DNA of 64,000 bases from Qipengyuania sediminis (GCF_004358425.1 NZ_CP037948.1:62001-126000); one strand, 5' to 3'; counted from the first letter of the stretch, positions 47,504 through 56,131 are shown. Numbers and translations are program-made. Notes: generated by a model not told the origin, from the letters alone.

Positions 47504-49096
47504 TTGCTGACACGCGCACCCGCTCCGGGCCGGTCGATGGTCCAGCATCTCCTGGTAGGTTATCAGCGCGCGGCCCCGGTCGTGATCTTTCTGCTGGTGC
47601 TTGCCGTCACTGCGATCAGCGTCGTCTCGCTCGAACGCGGCGAGCGCGACCGGGAATATGCCAAGATGAGCCGGGTGGCCCTTGCTGCCGCCTCCGCCCT
47701 GGAACGGCGCGCTTCGATCAACGCCTCCTACCTTCGCGCGGGGGCCGCCGTTTTCGCGATGCAACCCGCTGTTACCGAGCCACTGTTCACGCGTTTCGTC
47801 ACGGAACTGAGGCTGGATACCGATTATCGCGGCGCGGAAGGGATCGGTTGGGCACCCTATGTCACGCAAGGGGGCCGGGTGCGGACGCCGGTTACGTTCC
47901 TGTTGCCCGACAGCGCCCGCAACCGGCGCGCCTTCGGCTTCGACATGTTCTCGGAGCCCGTGCGCCGCACCGCCATGACAGAGGCGATTCGCAGCGCGCG
48001 GCCCACAGCCAGCGGCCGCGTGATTCTGAAACAGGAAGGGGGCCGGCCGGTGCCGGGCTTCCTCATCTACATGCCGGTCTATGGATACGGGCCCGGGGGG
48101 ACGCGGCCGCGCGGCTTCATCTACAGCCCCTATAGTGCGCAGGTGTTCCTTAGCGCCGCGAGCGAGGCGCTCGATCTCGATGGCCTTCGAGTGACGCTCT
48201 ATGACGGCGTCAACCGGCAGCCGTTCGGCGCGATCGGGGAAGCGGGGGAGGCGAAGGGGCGCGTGCTGGTGCAGGAGATGCGCCTTGCCAACCGGCCTAT
48301 GGTGCTGGAGGTGGCGGCGCTGGGCGGCCGCTCGCTGTCGACGATCTCCATGATCACTTTGCTCTTCGGCCTTGCGGTGGCCAGCCTGTTGATGCTGGTT
48401 TCGCGTCTGCTGACCAAGCGGCTGGTCGAGGATCAGCGTGCCCTGGCCTGGTTCGCGGAGCAGAATTCCATCCGCAATTCGCTGACGCGCGAGCTCAACC
48501 ACCGGGTCAAGAATACGCTCGCCAATGTGCTCTCCATCGTCACGCTGACCCGCCGGCGGGCGAAGACGCTGGATGAATTCGCCGACGGGCTCGACGGCCG
48601 CATCCGCGCGCTCTCGGCGACGCACGATCTGCTTACCCAATCCGAATGGGGCACCACGCCGATCGCGGCGGTCGCGGCGGCGGAGCTTGCTCCTTATACG
48701 CGCAGCGAGGACGGGGTGCTCGATATGGACGGCCCGCCGGTTGAACTCGCTCCAAATGACGCGCTTTCGCTCGGGCTCGCTCTGCACGAGCTCGCGACGA
48801 ATGCCTCCAAATACGGCGCACTCAGCGTGCCCGGGGGGCGGGTGTCGATCCGCTGGGCGCTGGCCGGTCCCGATCTCGCGCGGATCGATTGGCGCGAAAC
48901 CGGTGGGCCGGCGGTGTCAGAAATGCGCCCGCGCGGCTTCGGCACCGATCTTATCGAGAAGATCGTCGCGCATGAGCTGCGCAACCCGGTCGAACTGGTC
49001 TTTGCGCCCGAAGGGGTGCGCTGCACGCTGAAGGTGCCGGTACGCCAGCCTTCCGACTTTGCGCTGCGCGGTGCGCCGCGAGTGACCGGCCACTGA
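47504..49096 (+). CDS. CHASE-domain HWE-family histidine kinase of the stress response locus
   Basis: The 530-residue membrane sensor has a first helix (about 25-43), a periplasmic CHASE domain (about 75-280, EGIGWAPYV, RRAFGFDMFSEPVRR, RPVPGFLIYMPVY), a second helix (about 298-318) and an HWE/HisKA_2 kinase: phosphoacceptor RELNHRVKNTLANV, N-box LGLALHELATNASKYGAL, and the W-x-E motif DWRETGGP. The place between nepR-ecfG and phyR matches PhyK/PhyP/GsrP-type regulators that phosphorylate or dephosphorylate PhyR. The start is TTG at 47504, or ATG at 47537 (MVQHLL), which is equally plausible. Confidence 0.87.
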   Translation: MLTRAPAPGRSMVQHLLVGYQRAAPVVIFLLVLAVTAISVVSLERGERDREYAKMSRVALAAASALERRASINASYLRAGAAVFAMQPAVTEPLFTRFVTELRLDTDYRGAEGIGWAPYVTQGGRVRTPVTFLLPDSARNRRAFGFDMFSEPVRRTAMTEAIRSARPTASGRVILKQEGGRPVPGFLIYMPVYGYGPGGTRPRGFIYSPYSAQVFLSAASEALDLDGLRVTLYDGVNRQPFGAIGEAGEAKGRVLVQEMRLANRPMVLEVAALGGRSLSTISMITLLFGLAVASLLMLVSRLLTKRLVEDQRALAWFAEQNSIRNSLTRELNHRVKNTLANVLSIVTLTRRRAKTLDEFADGLDGRIRALSATHDLLTQSEWGTTPIAAVAAAELAPYTRSEDGVLDMDGPPVELAPNDALSLGLALHELATNASKYGALSVPGGRVSIRWALAGPDLARIDWRETGGPAVSEMRPRGFGTDLIEKIVAHELRNPVELVFAPEGVRCTLKVPVRQPSDFALRGAPRVTGH

Positions 49097-49132
49097 TGAT
49101 CCGGCGCCCCGCGCCAGGCGGGCGCTGCGTGC

Positions 49133-49927
49133 TTAACCCAGCGGGCGGCTTGAGCCGAAAAACAGCGCCTGGCTGATTGCCGCGCGCACCGTTTGTTCCT
49201 GGAAGGGCTTGGTGACGAGATAGGTCGGCTCTGGCCGGTCGCCCGTCAGCAGCCGCTCCGGATAGGCGGTGATGAAGATAACCGGCACCGATCCGATGGC
49301 GAGGATATCGTCCACCGCGTCGAGACCCGAGGAGCCGTCGGCCAGCTGGATGTCGGCGAGCACGAGGCCCGGGGTCTTCTCGGCGATGACCTGCTGTGCC
49401 TGCGTCCGGGTGGCGGCAGTGCCGCAGATCTCGTGACCGAGCGATGTCACGAGATCCTCGAGCTGCATCGAAATCAGCGGCTCATCCTCGATGATAAGCA
49501 CGCTGGTGCTGGTTTCGCGATCGATCTCTTGCACCGCTTCCTGCACCAGGCCTTCGACCTCATCGGGTGCGATGCCCATGATTTCGCCCGCTTCCTGCAT
49601 CGAGAAATCCTCGAGCGTGGTAAGCAGCAGGGCCTGGCGATTGAGCGGGGTGATCGCACGCAGCCGGTCGCTCGCGGCATCTTCGTGCGACTGGACCTCG
49701 CCGCCCTCCTCCGCAACTTCCATATAGGCGCTGGACCACACCTTGTTGAAGGCGCGGTAGAGCGGCACCCGGCCGCCTTCGAGCGACGACTTCAAATCCT
49801 TGTCGGCCAGTGCGGCTTCGAGCGTTGCGCGCACGAAAGCGTCACCCGTGGACTGGGAGCCGGTGAGCGCGCGCGCATAGCGCCGCAGATACGGCAAGTT
49901 CTTGGCGATCTGTTCACCGAGCGACAT
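49133..49927 (-). CDS. phyR: General stress response anti-anti-sigma regulator PhyR
   Basis: This 264-residue hybrid has an N-terminal sigma-like domain (about 1-135, LPYLRRYARALTGSQ, LTTLEDFSMQEAGEIMGI) and a C-terminal receiver (about 142-260) with acidic pair Glu147-Asp148, phosphoacceptor Asp192 (LVLADIQLADG) and Lys240 (VTKPF). On phosphorylation the sigma-like domain binds NepR and frees EcfG. The start at 49927 (MSLGEQIAKN) follows a leader from a perfect EcfG promoter, giving positive feedback. Confidence 0.95.
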   Translation of the reverse strand: MSLGEQIAKNLPYLRRYARALTGSQSTGDAFVRATLEAALADKDLKSSLEGGRVPLYRAFNKVWSSAYMEVAEEGGEVQSHEDAASDRLRAITPLNRQALLLTTLEDFSMQEAGEIMGIAPDEVEGLVQEAVQEIDRETSTSVLIIEDEPLISMQLEDLVTSLGHEICGTAATRTQAQQVIAEKTPGLVLADIQLADGSSGLDAVDDILAIGSVPVIFITAYPERLLTGDRPEPTYLVTKPFQEQTVRAAISQALFFGSSRPLG

Positions 49928-49960
49928 AGATTTTGAGCCCTCCGAATATAGCGAGGGCGT

Positions 49961-49985
49961 AACGCGGCCTCGAATTGATAGTTCC
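49961..49985 (-). promoter_or_regulatory. EcfG-type promoter of phyR
   Basis: Minus-strand GGAAC (49985-49981), 16 bases, CGTT (49964-49961), exact to the GSR consensus and about 35 bases upstream of the phyR ATG. Confidence 0.8.
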
Positions 49986-50072
49986 TTGCCTGGCCCACAA
50001 GCCCACCCACGCCCGCTTGGCAAGCATCAAGCTGGGCGGTCCTTCGTCGTGAAAAAAATTTGTGCCGGCCCG

Positions 50073-50097
50073 GGAACGCCTCTCGGGCTCGGCCATT
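50073..50097 (+). promoter_or_regulatory. EcfG-like promoter of the candidate small RNA
   Basis: GGAAC (50073-50077), 16 bases, CATT (50094-50097): a full -35 and correct spacing with one mismatch in the -10. It faces the hairpin-terminator unit at 50104-50191. Confidence 0.5.
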
Positions 50098-50103
50098 ATC
50101 CCC

Positions 50104-50191
50104 ATGTCACCGCCGAGACCCCCCCTCCCGTCCAAGCGGCTGGTGATACGATCCCGAAAGGCCTCCGTTCAAACGAACGGAGGCCTTTTTT
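50104..50191 (+). ncRNA. Candidate GsrN-like stress small RNA
   Basis: This unit of about 88 nt starts about 7 bases after an EcfG-like -10. A 5' hairpin pairs TCACC-GCC (50107-50114) with GGC-T-GGTGA (50138-50146) and presents a C-rich loop (GACCCCCCCTCCCG). A spacer leads to a perfect 12-bp terminator stem and T5. No ORF fits. Caulobacter GsrN, a stress-sigma-dependent RNA by the GSR locus, has the same layout of exposed C-rich loop plus 3' terminator. The identity is inference from position and shape, not sequence homology. Confidence 0.5.
50159..50191 (+). terminator. Strong intrinsic terminator
   Basis: AGGCCTCCGTTC / GAACGGAGGCCT form a perfect 12-bp stem with an AAAC loop, then TTTTT. 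Neither flanking gene is on the plus strand (phyR and the response regulator are both minus), so it implies a separate plus-strand transcript. Confidence 0.9.
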
Positions 50192-50368
50192 CTCAACGGC
50201 GATCATGGGCGGCGGTTGGACGAGACCCAATGATGTTTTCCCACCCCCGCGACCCGACGGGCGGCGACGCCGTGCCAAAGCTCGGTCGACGGATAGCGTT
50301 ATGGCCTCGCGGTGATCCTGCCCCCGCGCGGAGGAGGGGGAGGCAGCGTTGCGGGGGGCCCCGTGGTC
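50192..50368. other. Remainder of the phyR-response regulator gap
   Basis: The whole gap between phyR and the response regulator gene is 441 bases. Beyond the promoters, candidate RNA and terminator listed separately, this last part is GC-rich with no credible gene or further motif that I can see. Confidence 0.5.
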
Positions 50369-50815
50369 TCAGCTCAAGGCGCCACGGAGCCGGGATAGCA
50401 GGCCGCGGCGCGTAGGTTCGCGCAAGGCGTCGAGAAGCGCTTGCGGGCTGTAAGGCTTTACGAGCACGGCGCCCAGCTCGGCGATATGCGGGGGAATGTC
50501 TTGCGGCGAGCCGGTCGCGAAGACGATGCGCGGACTGTTCTCGCCCAGAGTCTCGACCAGCTCCGCGACTGCCCAGCCATCATCCCGATCAGCAAGGTGA
50601 ACGTCGAGAATAAGCGCATCGGGCCGCTCGCCGCGTAAGGCTTCCAGCGCGGCTTCGGTGGTCGGGCAAATCTCGACTTGCGGCACCCCGCCTTCGCGAA
50701 GGATATCCTCGGTCGCCATCGCGAGCACGGGATCGTCCTCGACCACCAAGACCCTGCCGAGTTGCAGAGGGGCGGGGCCCGGGACCGCGGCGCTGCGACG
50801 TTTGCTTGGTTTCAT
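50369..50815 (-). CDS. Single-domain response regulator
   Basis: The 148-residue protein is a receiver domain with a basic N-terminal leader. It has acidic residues Glu26-Asp27-Asp28 (VLVVEDDPVL), phosphoacceptor Asp71 (ALILDVHLAD), a Thr/Ser at FATGS and Lys120 (LVKPYS), and no output domain. It could relay phosphate to or from HWE kinases that act on PhyR, as single-domain regulators do in other sphingomonads. The start at 50815 (MKPSKRRSAA) lies below an EcfG-like element (GAAAC-N16-CGTT). Confidence 0.85.
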   Translation of the reverse strand: MKPSKRRSAAVPGPAPLQLGRVLVVEDDPVLAMATEDILREGGVPQVEICPTTEAALEALRGERPDALILDVHLADRDDGWAVAELVETLGENSPRIVFATGSPQDIPPHIAELGAVLVKPYSPQALLDALREPTRRGLLSRLRGALS

Positions 50816-50856
50816 GGTCGCGACGATCCCCCGCGCGTGATGCGCGGTCCTTGTCG

Positions 50857-50881
50857 AACGCTGATAGGGCAACCCGGTTTC
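50857..50881 (-). promoter_or_regulatory. EcfG-like promoter of the response regulator gene
   Basis: Minus-strand GAAAC (50881-50877), 16 bases, CGTT (50860-50857): one mismatch in the -35, perfect -10 and spacing, about 40 bases before the ATG. Confidence 0.45.
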
Positions 50882-50903
50882 CGCGTTCTGCCGCGCCCCC
50901 GCG

Positions 50904-52061
50904 TCAAAGCATCTTGGCGAAGATAAGGTATTCGCGGTTCGGCCGGCTTTCGATCGCATCAGCGATCGCGATCATCCCTTTGTTGTCTTCGAGGATCCAG
51001 CCGAACTCACCGCGTTTTGATCCGAACAGGCCGGTCGCGTTGTCTTTTATCCGGTCGATCAGCATGAAGGCGAGCTGGCTGGCAAGCCGCGAGTTCTGCA
51101 GCGCGCGTTTCACGCCCATCAGTGGCACGCGCATGTCTGCACCCATCGGCTTTCGCAGCCAGCGCAGCAGCGCCAGCCAGCCGAGGGGGAACAGCCGGCC
51201 GTCGATCCGCGCGAGCACCCCGTTCATGTCGGGCAGGGTCATCATGAAAGCGACCGGCTCTCCGTCGAGCTCGGCTATCATGTTGAGCTCGGGGTGCACC
51301 ACCGCGCGCATCTTCTTGCCCGCATAGGCGATCTCTGCGGGTGTGAAAGGGACGAAGCCCCAATTGTCCGACCAGGCATCGTTCAGGATCGCAAGCACGG
51401 TTGCGATCTCGCGATCCCAACGGCGCTTGTCGATCGGTCGGACAACGATGCGCGGGTTCCGCGCGCCTGCGGCGACAACGCGCTGGATCAGCTGCGGGAA
51501 AGGCCGGGTGATATCGAGCTCGTAGGTGAGGAGCGACTTCGCTTGGGCGTAGCCCGCGTTCTCGATCCAGCCGCGGTAATGCGGCGGGTGGTGCCCCATC
51601 ATCATGGTGGGGGCGTGATCATGACCGTGCACCAGCAGGCCCGGTTCTTCCCAGATCGACAGCGACACCGGCCCCAGCGCGCGGTGCATGCCCCACTCCC
51701 GGAGCCGCGCCTCTGCCGCCGCCAGAAGCGCGCGCGCGACCGCTTCGTCCTCGGCATCGAAATAGCCGAAGAAGCCGGTGCCGGGGCCGAAACCCTGTGC
51801 GGTGGGAACGGCGAGCGCCAGCTCGTCGACATGCGCGCTGATCCGCCCGACGGGCCTGCCGCCACGCCGGGCGATCATCAGCTCGACCCGCGCATGGGCA
51901 AAGAACGGGTTGCGGGCAGGGTCGATGAGCTCGAGCTGCTCGCGGCGAAGCTGCGGTACGGAATGGGGCACGCGCGCGGCAAAGATGCGGCCTAGATCGA
52001 CGAAGGCGGCGCGGCCCGCCTTGTCGGTGACGGGGTGGATTTCTATATTATCGGTGCTCAC
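50904..52061 (-). CDS. GNAT-type N-acetyltransferase-like protein
   Basis: This protein of about 385 residues has a GTG start at 52061 (STDNIEIHPVTD). It has an N-terminal part with RIFAARVPHSVPQLR, an acetyltransferase-like core (FGYFDAEDEAVARALLAAAEARLREWG, RALGPVSLSIWEEPGLLV) and a second half with NDAWSDNWGFVPFTPAEIAY and VAFMMTLPDMN. This pattern is found in a conserved bacterial family of double-GNAT-like proteins with no assigned substrate. An upstream frame to 52136 adds an unconserved leader. It is divergent from the desaturase. Confidence 0.78.
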   Translation of the reverse strand: MSTDNIEIHPVTDKAGRAAFVDLGRIFAARVPHSVPQLRREQLELIDPARNPFFAHARVELMIARRGGRPVGRISAHVDELALAVPTAQGFGPGTGFFGYFDAEDEAVARALLAAAEARLREWGMHRALGPVSLSIWEEPGLLVHGHDHAPTMMMGHHPPHYRGWIENAGYAQAKSLLTYELDITRPFPQLIQRVVAAGARNPRIVVRPIDKRRWDREIATVLAILNDAWSDNWGFVPFTPAEIAYAGKKMRAVVHPELNMIAELDGEPVAFMMTLPDMNGVLARIDGRLFPLGWLALLRWLRKPMGADMRVPLMGVKRALQNSRLASQLAFMLIDRIKDNATGLFGSKRGEFGWILEDNKGMIAIADAIESRPNREYLIFAKML

Positions 52062-52194
52062 CGCAAGACCCTCTCTCGCGCGTGTCGCGCGTTCAGCACC
52101 GGGCCAGCCCTGCGGAACTAGTAAAAGCTTTGTCAAGTTTCGCCCCTGTCGCCCGCACCCGCGGTCGTGTAGGGGCCAGGCGGACAGTGAACCG

Positions 52195-53292
52195 ATGACG
52201 ATGCATCAGACCCTTCAGGCGGCCGCGCTTTCGCACGATACGATTGGTGCCGCACCAGCGCGCCGGCAGGCGGTTGCCGACGACAGGGCCATGCTGCGTG
52301 CTGCGCGCGATCTGACCAAGGATCTCGCGACCGCGCGGGCAGGCATCTACTGGCCCGACATGGCGGGTTCGGCGCTGCTGGGCTATGCCGCGCTTGCGGG
52401 CGCGATCCTCGGCACCAATCCACTCTTTGCGATGCTGTGCGCGCTGGTCGCCGCGCTTGCGCTCTACCGTGCGCTCATGTTCGTCCACGAGCTTACCCAC
52501 CTTCACCGTGAGGCGCTCCCCGGTTTTCGCCTCGGCTGGAACCTTCTCGTCGGCATTCCGCTGCTGACGCCCAGCTTCATGTATGAAGGCGTGCACACGC
52601 TGCACCACAAGCGCACGCAATACGGCACGGTGGAAGATCCCGAATACCTGCCGCTCGCCCTGATGAAGCCCTGGACTCTGCCGCTATTCGTGCTGCTCGC
52701 GCTGCTCGCCCCCGCGGCGCTGCTGTTTCGCTTCGCGGTGCTGGTGCCCCTGGGTGCGATGGTCCCGGCGGTCCGCAAGGCAGTCTGGGAGCGCGCCTCC
52801 TCGCTCTCGATCAACCCGGCATTCCGTCGCCGCCCGCCCGAAGGCGAACTGAGACGTCAGGTGTTCTGGCAGGAAGTGGGCGGGATGGTCTGGGCCTGGA
52901 CCTTGATCGCCAGCATCTTCCTGATCGGGCCCCGTCCGCTGCTCATCGCGCTCGGCCTCTTCAGCCTTGTCGCGGCGCTCAATCAGCTACGCACTCTCGT
53001 GGCGCATCTGTGGGAGAACGAGGGCGAGGCGATGAGCGTGACTGCGCAGTTCCTCGATTCGGTCAACGTCCCGCCGCCCGGCCGCATCGCCGAGCTATGG
53101 GCGCCGGTGGGCCTGCGCTATCACGCGCTGCACCATTTGATGCCCTCGATGCCCTATCACGCGCTCCCCGAAGCGCACCGAAGGCTGGTGAGCGCACTGC
53201 ATATCGATTCGCTCTATCACGATGCGAACCACCCCGGCATGCTGGTGCTGGTGGGGCGCATCGCGAAGAGCACGATGACCCGGCGCCGCTGA
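52195..53292 (+). CDS. Membrane fatty acid desaturase
   Basis: This 365-residue di-iron desaturase has three histidine boxes, HELTHLH, HTLHHKR and HALHH, separated by hydrophobic helices (about 55-95 and 155-200, and around 260-280). It would introduce a double bond into acyl chains or a related lipid, or hydroxylate a carotenoid-like substrate; regiochemistry cannot be read from sequence. The ATG at 52195 is followed by a second ATG two codons on. It converges on the downstream acetyltransferase gene with a three-base gap. Confidence 0.87.
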   Translation: MTMHQTLQAAALSHDTIGAAPARRQAVADDRAMLRAARDLTKDLATARAGIYWPDMAGSALLGYAALAGAILGTNPLFAMLCALVAALALYRALMFVHELTHLHREALPGFRLGWNLLVGIPLLTPSFMYEGVHTLHHKRTQYGTVEDPEYLPLALMKPWTLPLFVLLALLAPAALLFRFAVLVPLGAMVPAVRKAVWERASSLSINPAFRRRPPEGELRRQVFWQEVGGMVWAWTLIASIFLIGPRPLLIALGLFSLVAALNQLRTLVAHLWENEGEAMSVTAQFLDSVNVPPPGRIAELWAPVGLRYHALHHLMPSMPYHALPEAHRRLVSALHIDSLYHDANHPGMLVLVGRIAKSTMTRRR

Positions 53293-53295
53293 ACC

Positions 53296-53805
53296 CTAGT
53301 CCAGCGGGCGGCGCATCGCGCAGCGCCGGCCGGGGGGCAGGCCGTGCGCCGTCTCCTCCGCCAGCAGCTTGGCCAGGCGCGGATGGTCCGGTACCTCGAC
53401 GAAGCCCATCCGCGCATAGAACGGCGCGTTCCAGGCGATATCGCGGAAGGTGGTCAGCGTCAGCGCGGCAAAGCCTGCGTTACGCGCGTCGATCATCGCC
53501 GCGCGCAGCAGTCCCGCGCCGACCCCGCCGCGCTGGAACTGCGGTGCAACCGAGAGTTCCCACACATGCAGCTCGCGACCGAAGGGCTCGGCGGCGATGA
53601 AGGCTGCCAGCGCGCCCGCGACATGAGCGACCAGACAATGGCCCCTGCGGATCAGCCGCCGAAAGTCTTCGGGCGACCACACCTGATCGGTGTCGAGCGC
53701 CTCGAGCCCCGGCTGGTCCGCGAACAGCGCTGCCGCGGCACGTTCGACCCCCGGCATGGCGTCGGCATCCTCGTCGCGCGCGAGGCGCAGCGTCCAGCGC
53801 GTCAC
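53296..53805 (-). CDS. GNAT family N-acetyltransferase
   Basis: The GTG at 53805 overlaps the lptG stop as GTGA and gives 169 residues. The GNAT core is visible: HCLVAHVAGALAAFIA, WELSVAPQFQRGGVGAGLLRAAM (acetyl-CoA loop) and ALTLTTFRDIAWNAPFYARMGF, ending before a Pro/Arg-rich tail. The substrate is unknown. Coupling to lptF-lptG is by position only. Confidence 0.85.
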   Translation of the reverse strand: MTRWTLRLARDEDADAMPGVERAAAALFADQPGLEALDTDQVWSPEDFRRLIRRGHCLVAHVAGALAAFIAAEPFGRELHVWELSVAPQFQRGGVGAGLLRAAMIDARNAGFAALTLTTFRDIAWNAPFYARMGFVEVPDHPRLAKLLAEETAHGLPPGRRCAMRRPLD

Positions 53806-54899
53806 TCCTCGGTCCGGATGAGGACGGTCTCGCCGATCAGAAGGAAGAGGAAGAAGGGCGCGAAGGCGGCGAGGAAGGGCGGGTAGCCGCCGAACCCGCC
53901 CATCGCGAGCGCCGCGTTGTCGACCACGAAATAGGCAAAGCCCAATGCCATGCCGATGAGCGCGCGCACGAACAGTTGCCCCGAACGGGCCAGCCCGAAC
54001 GCGGCGATCGAACCCAGGATCGGCATCAGCAAAGCCGAGAGCGGGCCCGAGATCTTGTGCCACCAGATGGTTCGCAGCTCGTCCGAATTGCGCCCCGCGT
54101 CCTCGTAGCGGCGGATCGACTCTGTAAGCGTCCAGAAGCTTTTGGTCTCGGGATCGACCTTCGATAGCTCGATCTGCTGCGGCGTGATCGCGCGCCCGAC
54201 GACCAGGCGAGGGAAAGCGGTGCTGTCCGCGCCCTGCACTTCCAGGCGCCGCGCATTTGTCAGCACCCACCCCGGCGCGGCATAGCGCGCGGTTGGCGCG
54301 GCGATGCGCGCGGTGATCATCCCGGTCGCGCTGCGCTCATAATACGAAACGCCGCGCATCCGCATGTTCGCCCCCCGGCCGGTAACGAGATCGGCGGCGA
54401 GGATATCGCGGCCCCCCGTCACATAGACGTTCTCGCGCACATCGGTCTCGCGCGGGATGTCGCCGAACTGGTTCGCCTGCCAGGCCTTGAGCGTGGCGGT
54501 GGCCCGGGTCACCACGCGCTCGTTAAAGGCGAAGCTTGCCAGGCTGACGACCGCGGCGGTCAGTACCAGCGGGGCGAGCACCTGATGCGCCGACAGCCCC
54601 GCCGCCTTCATTGCGATGACCTCGCTATTCTGGTTGAGCGTGACCAGGGTGATGAGTGTCGCCAGCAGCACCGAATAGGGCAGGAAGCGCGCGACCAGCT
54701 GCGGCACGCGGAGCGAGGCGTAGGTCAGAAGTTCGGCCTGGCCATTGCCCGGCGCGGCGAGGATGCGCCCGCTTTCGCTCAGGAGGTCCATCATCATCAG
54801 GACCAGCACCAGCATGATAAGCACCGCCAGGATGCGCACCGCGAAGGTCTTCGCCAGATAAAGCGTGAGCGTGCGCGAGGGGAAGAAATCGAGCTGCAT
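53802..54899 (-). CDS. lptG: LPS export ABC transporter permease LptG
   Basis: LptG and LptF form the inner-membrane channel that moves LPS toward the LptA bridge. The 365 residues have three N-terminal helices (TLTLYLAKTFAVRILAVLIM, a second around LPYSVLLATLITL), the conserved NSEVIAMKAAGLSAHQ, a periplasmic jellyroll domain (about 140-270) and three C-terminal helices. It is coupled to lptF by a one-base overlap and to the GNAT gene by GTGA. Confidence 0.92.
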   Translation of the reverse strand: MQLDFFPSRTLTLYLAKTFAVRILAVLIMLVLVLMMMDLLSESGRILAAPGNGQAELLTYASLRVPQLVARFLPYSVLLATLITLVTLNQNSEVIAMKAAGLSAHQVLAPLVLTAAVVSLASFAFNERVVTRATATLKAWQANQFGDIPRETDVRENVYVTGGRDILAADLVTGRGANMRMRGVSYYERSATGMITARIAAPTARYAAPGWVLTNARRLEVQGADSTAFPRLVVGRAITPQQIELSKVDPETKSFWTLTESIRRYEDAGRNSDELRTIWWHKISGPLSALLMPILGSIAAFGLARSGQLFVRALIGMALGFAYFVVDNAALAMGGFGGYPPFLAAFAPFFLFLLIGETVLIRTEE

Positions 54900-56131
54900 C
54901 ACTCGGCAGGCGCAAGCTGCATCGCACGGCTCTGGCGCGGGCGTTTGAGCAGCCGGCCGATGCGCTTGGCGGTCTTGCTGAAGAAGGCTTCGAGCGCGCC
55001 GATCGCCTGCCCGCCCGGCACATGCGCGACCCGCCAGTACATCCAGACGATCAGCGCGGCGAAAAGGGCGAAGGGCCCCCACAACGCCACGAAGGGATCG
55101 ACCCGCCCGAGCGTCGCGATGTCCTGCCCGTATTCATTCACCTTGTGATAGCTCACTACCATCACGATCGCGACGAAGACACCCAAAGCGCTGGTCGAAC
55201 GCTTGGGCGGAATCGCCAATGCGACGGCAAGGAGCGGCAGAAGCGCCATCATCGCGACTTCGACCAGCCGATAGTTGAAGCTCGCCTGGCTTGCATCGCG
55301 CGCGAGCTCGGGGTTGGCATCGCCCCAGCCGACGCGCAGCAGCTCGGGAAGGATATACTCGCGCTCCTTCCCGCCGCGTTCGCGGAAGGCTTCGACCCGG
55401 GGCAGGTCGATCGGCAGGTCCTGCCGCGCGAAGGTGAGGACGCGCGGGCTGGCCCCCGGGGTCGCCGGGTCCTGCACGATGGTGCCACCTTCCAGCCGCA
55501 GGATGATGGTGTCGGGATTGTCGGTGGTGGCGAGAAAGGTGCCCTCACGCGCCGAGATCGACAGCACCTGCCCGCTGCTGTCGGTGACGCGCGCGAAGAT
55601 GCCTGAAAGCTTTCGCCCCCCGTCGCGGCTGTCCTCGATGCGCAGGGCCATCTTGTCCGCAAGAGTGGTGAATTCGCCGACCTTGATCGAAGCGCCGAGC
55701 GCGCCCGACTTCAGCTGATAGTCGAGCTGCTCGTAATAATAGCGCGCGATGGGCTGGACGTAGAACACGATCGCGAGGTTCGCCGCCATCAGCACCGCGG
55801 TGATGAGGTAAGGCACGCGCAGCAGCCGTCCGTACGACCAGCCGACCCCGCGCATGACGTCGAGTTCGCTGCTCGTCGCCAGTTTGCGGAAAGCGAGCAG
55901 CGTGCCCAGCAAGAGGCCGAGCGGGATGGCGAGGCTGGCATATTCCGGCATCAGCGCGGCGAGCATCTTGATGACGATGCTGGCAGGCCCGCCCTGCACT
56001 GCCACGAAATTCAGCAGCCGCTGCAGCTTGTCGAGCACGAGCAGACTGGTCGCCAGCGCGAATACCCCCAGCATGGGGAGGATCACCAGGCGAAAGATAT
56101 AGCGATCGATGGCGGGAAATAATCGGGACAA
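54899..56131 (-). CDS. lptF: LPS export ABC transporter permease LptF
   Basis: The 410-residue partner of LptG has an N-terminal helix set (DRYIFRLVILPMLGVFALAT, IPLGLLLGTLLAFRKLATSSELDVMRGVGWS, which contains the coupling helix), a periplasmic beta domain (about 150-280) and C-terminal helices (LVEVAMMALLPLLAVALAI). A basic C-terminal tail of about 30 residues follows. The ATP-binding LptB is not in this window. Confidence 0.92.
   Translation of the reverse strand: MSRLFPAIDRYIFRLVILPMLGVFALATSLLVLDKLQRLLNFVAVQGGPASIVIKMLAALMPEYASLAIPLGLLLGTLLAFRKLATSSELDVMRGVGWSYGRLLRVPYLITAVLMAANLAIVFYVQPIARYYYEQLDYQLKSGALGASIKVGEFTTLADKMALRIEDSRDGGRKLSGIFARVTDSSGQVLSISAREGTFLATTDNPDTIILRLEGGTIVQDPATPGASPRVLTFARQDLPIDLPRVEAFRERGGKEREYILPELLRVGWGDANPELARDASQASFNYRLVEVAMMALLPLLAVALAIPPKRSTSALGVFVAIVMVVSYHKVNEYGQDIATLGRVDPFVALWGPFALFAALIVWMYWRVAHVPGGQAIGALEAFFSKTAKRIGRLLKRPRQSRAMQLAPAE

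Noticed and set aside
53296..54270. Extended frame upstream of the GNAT gene after lptG
   Set aside because: The extension lies within lptG in a different frame. The GTG at 53805 with a GTGA overlap is the natural start.
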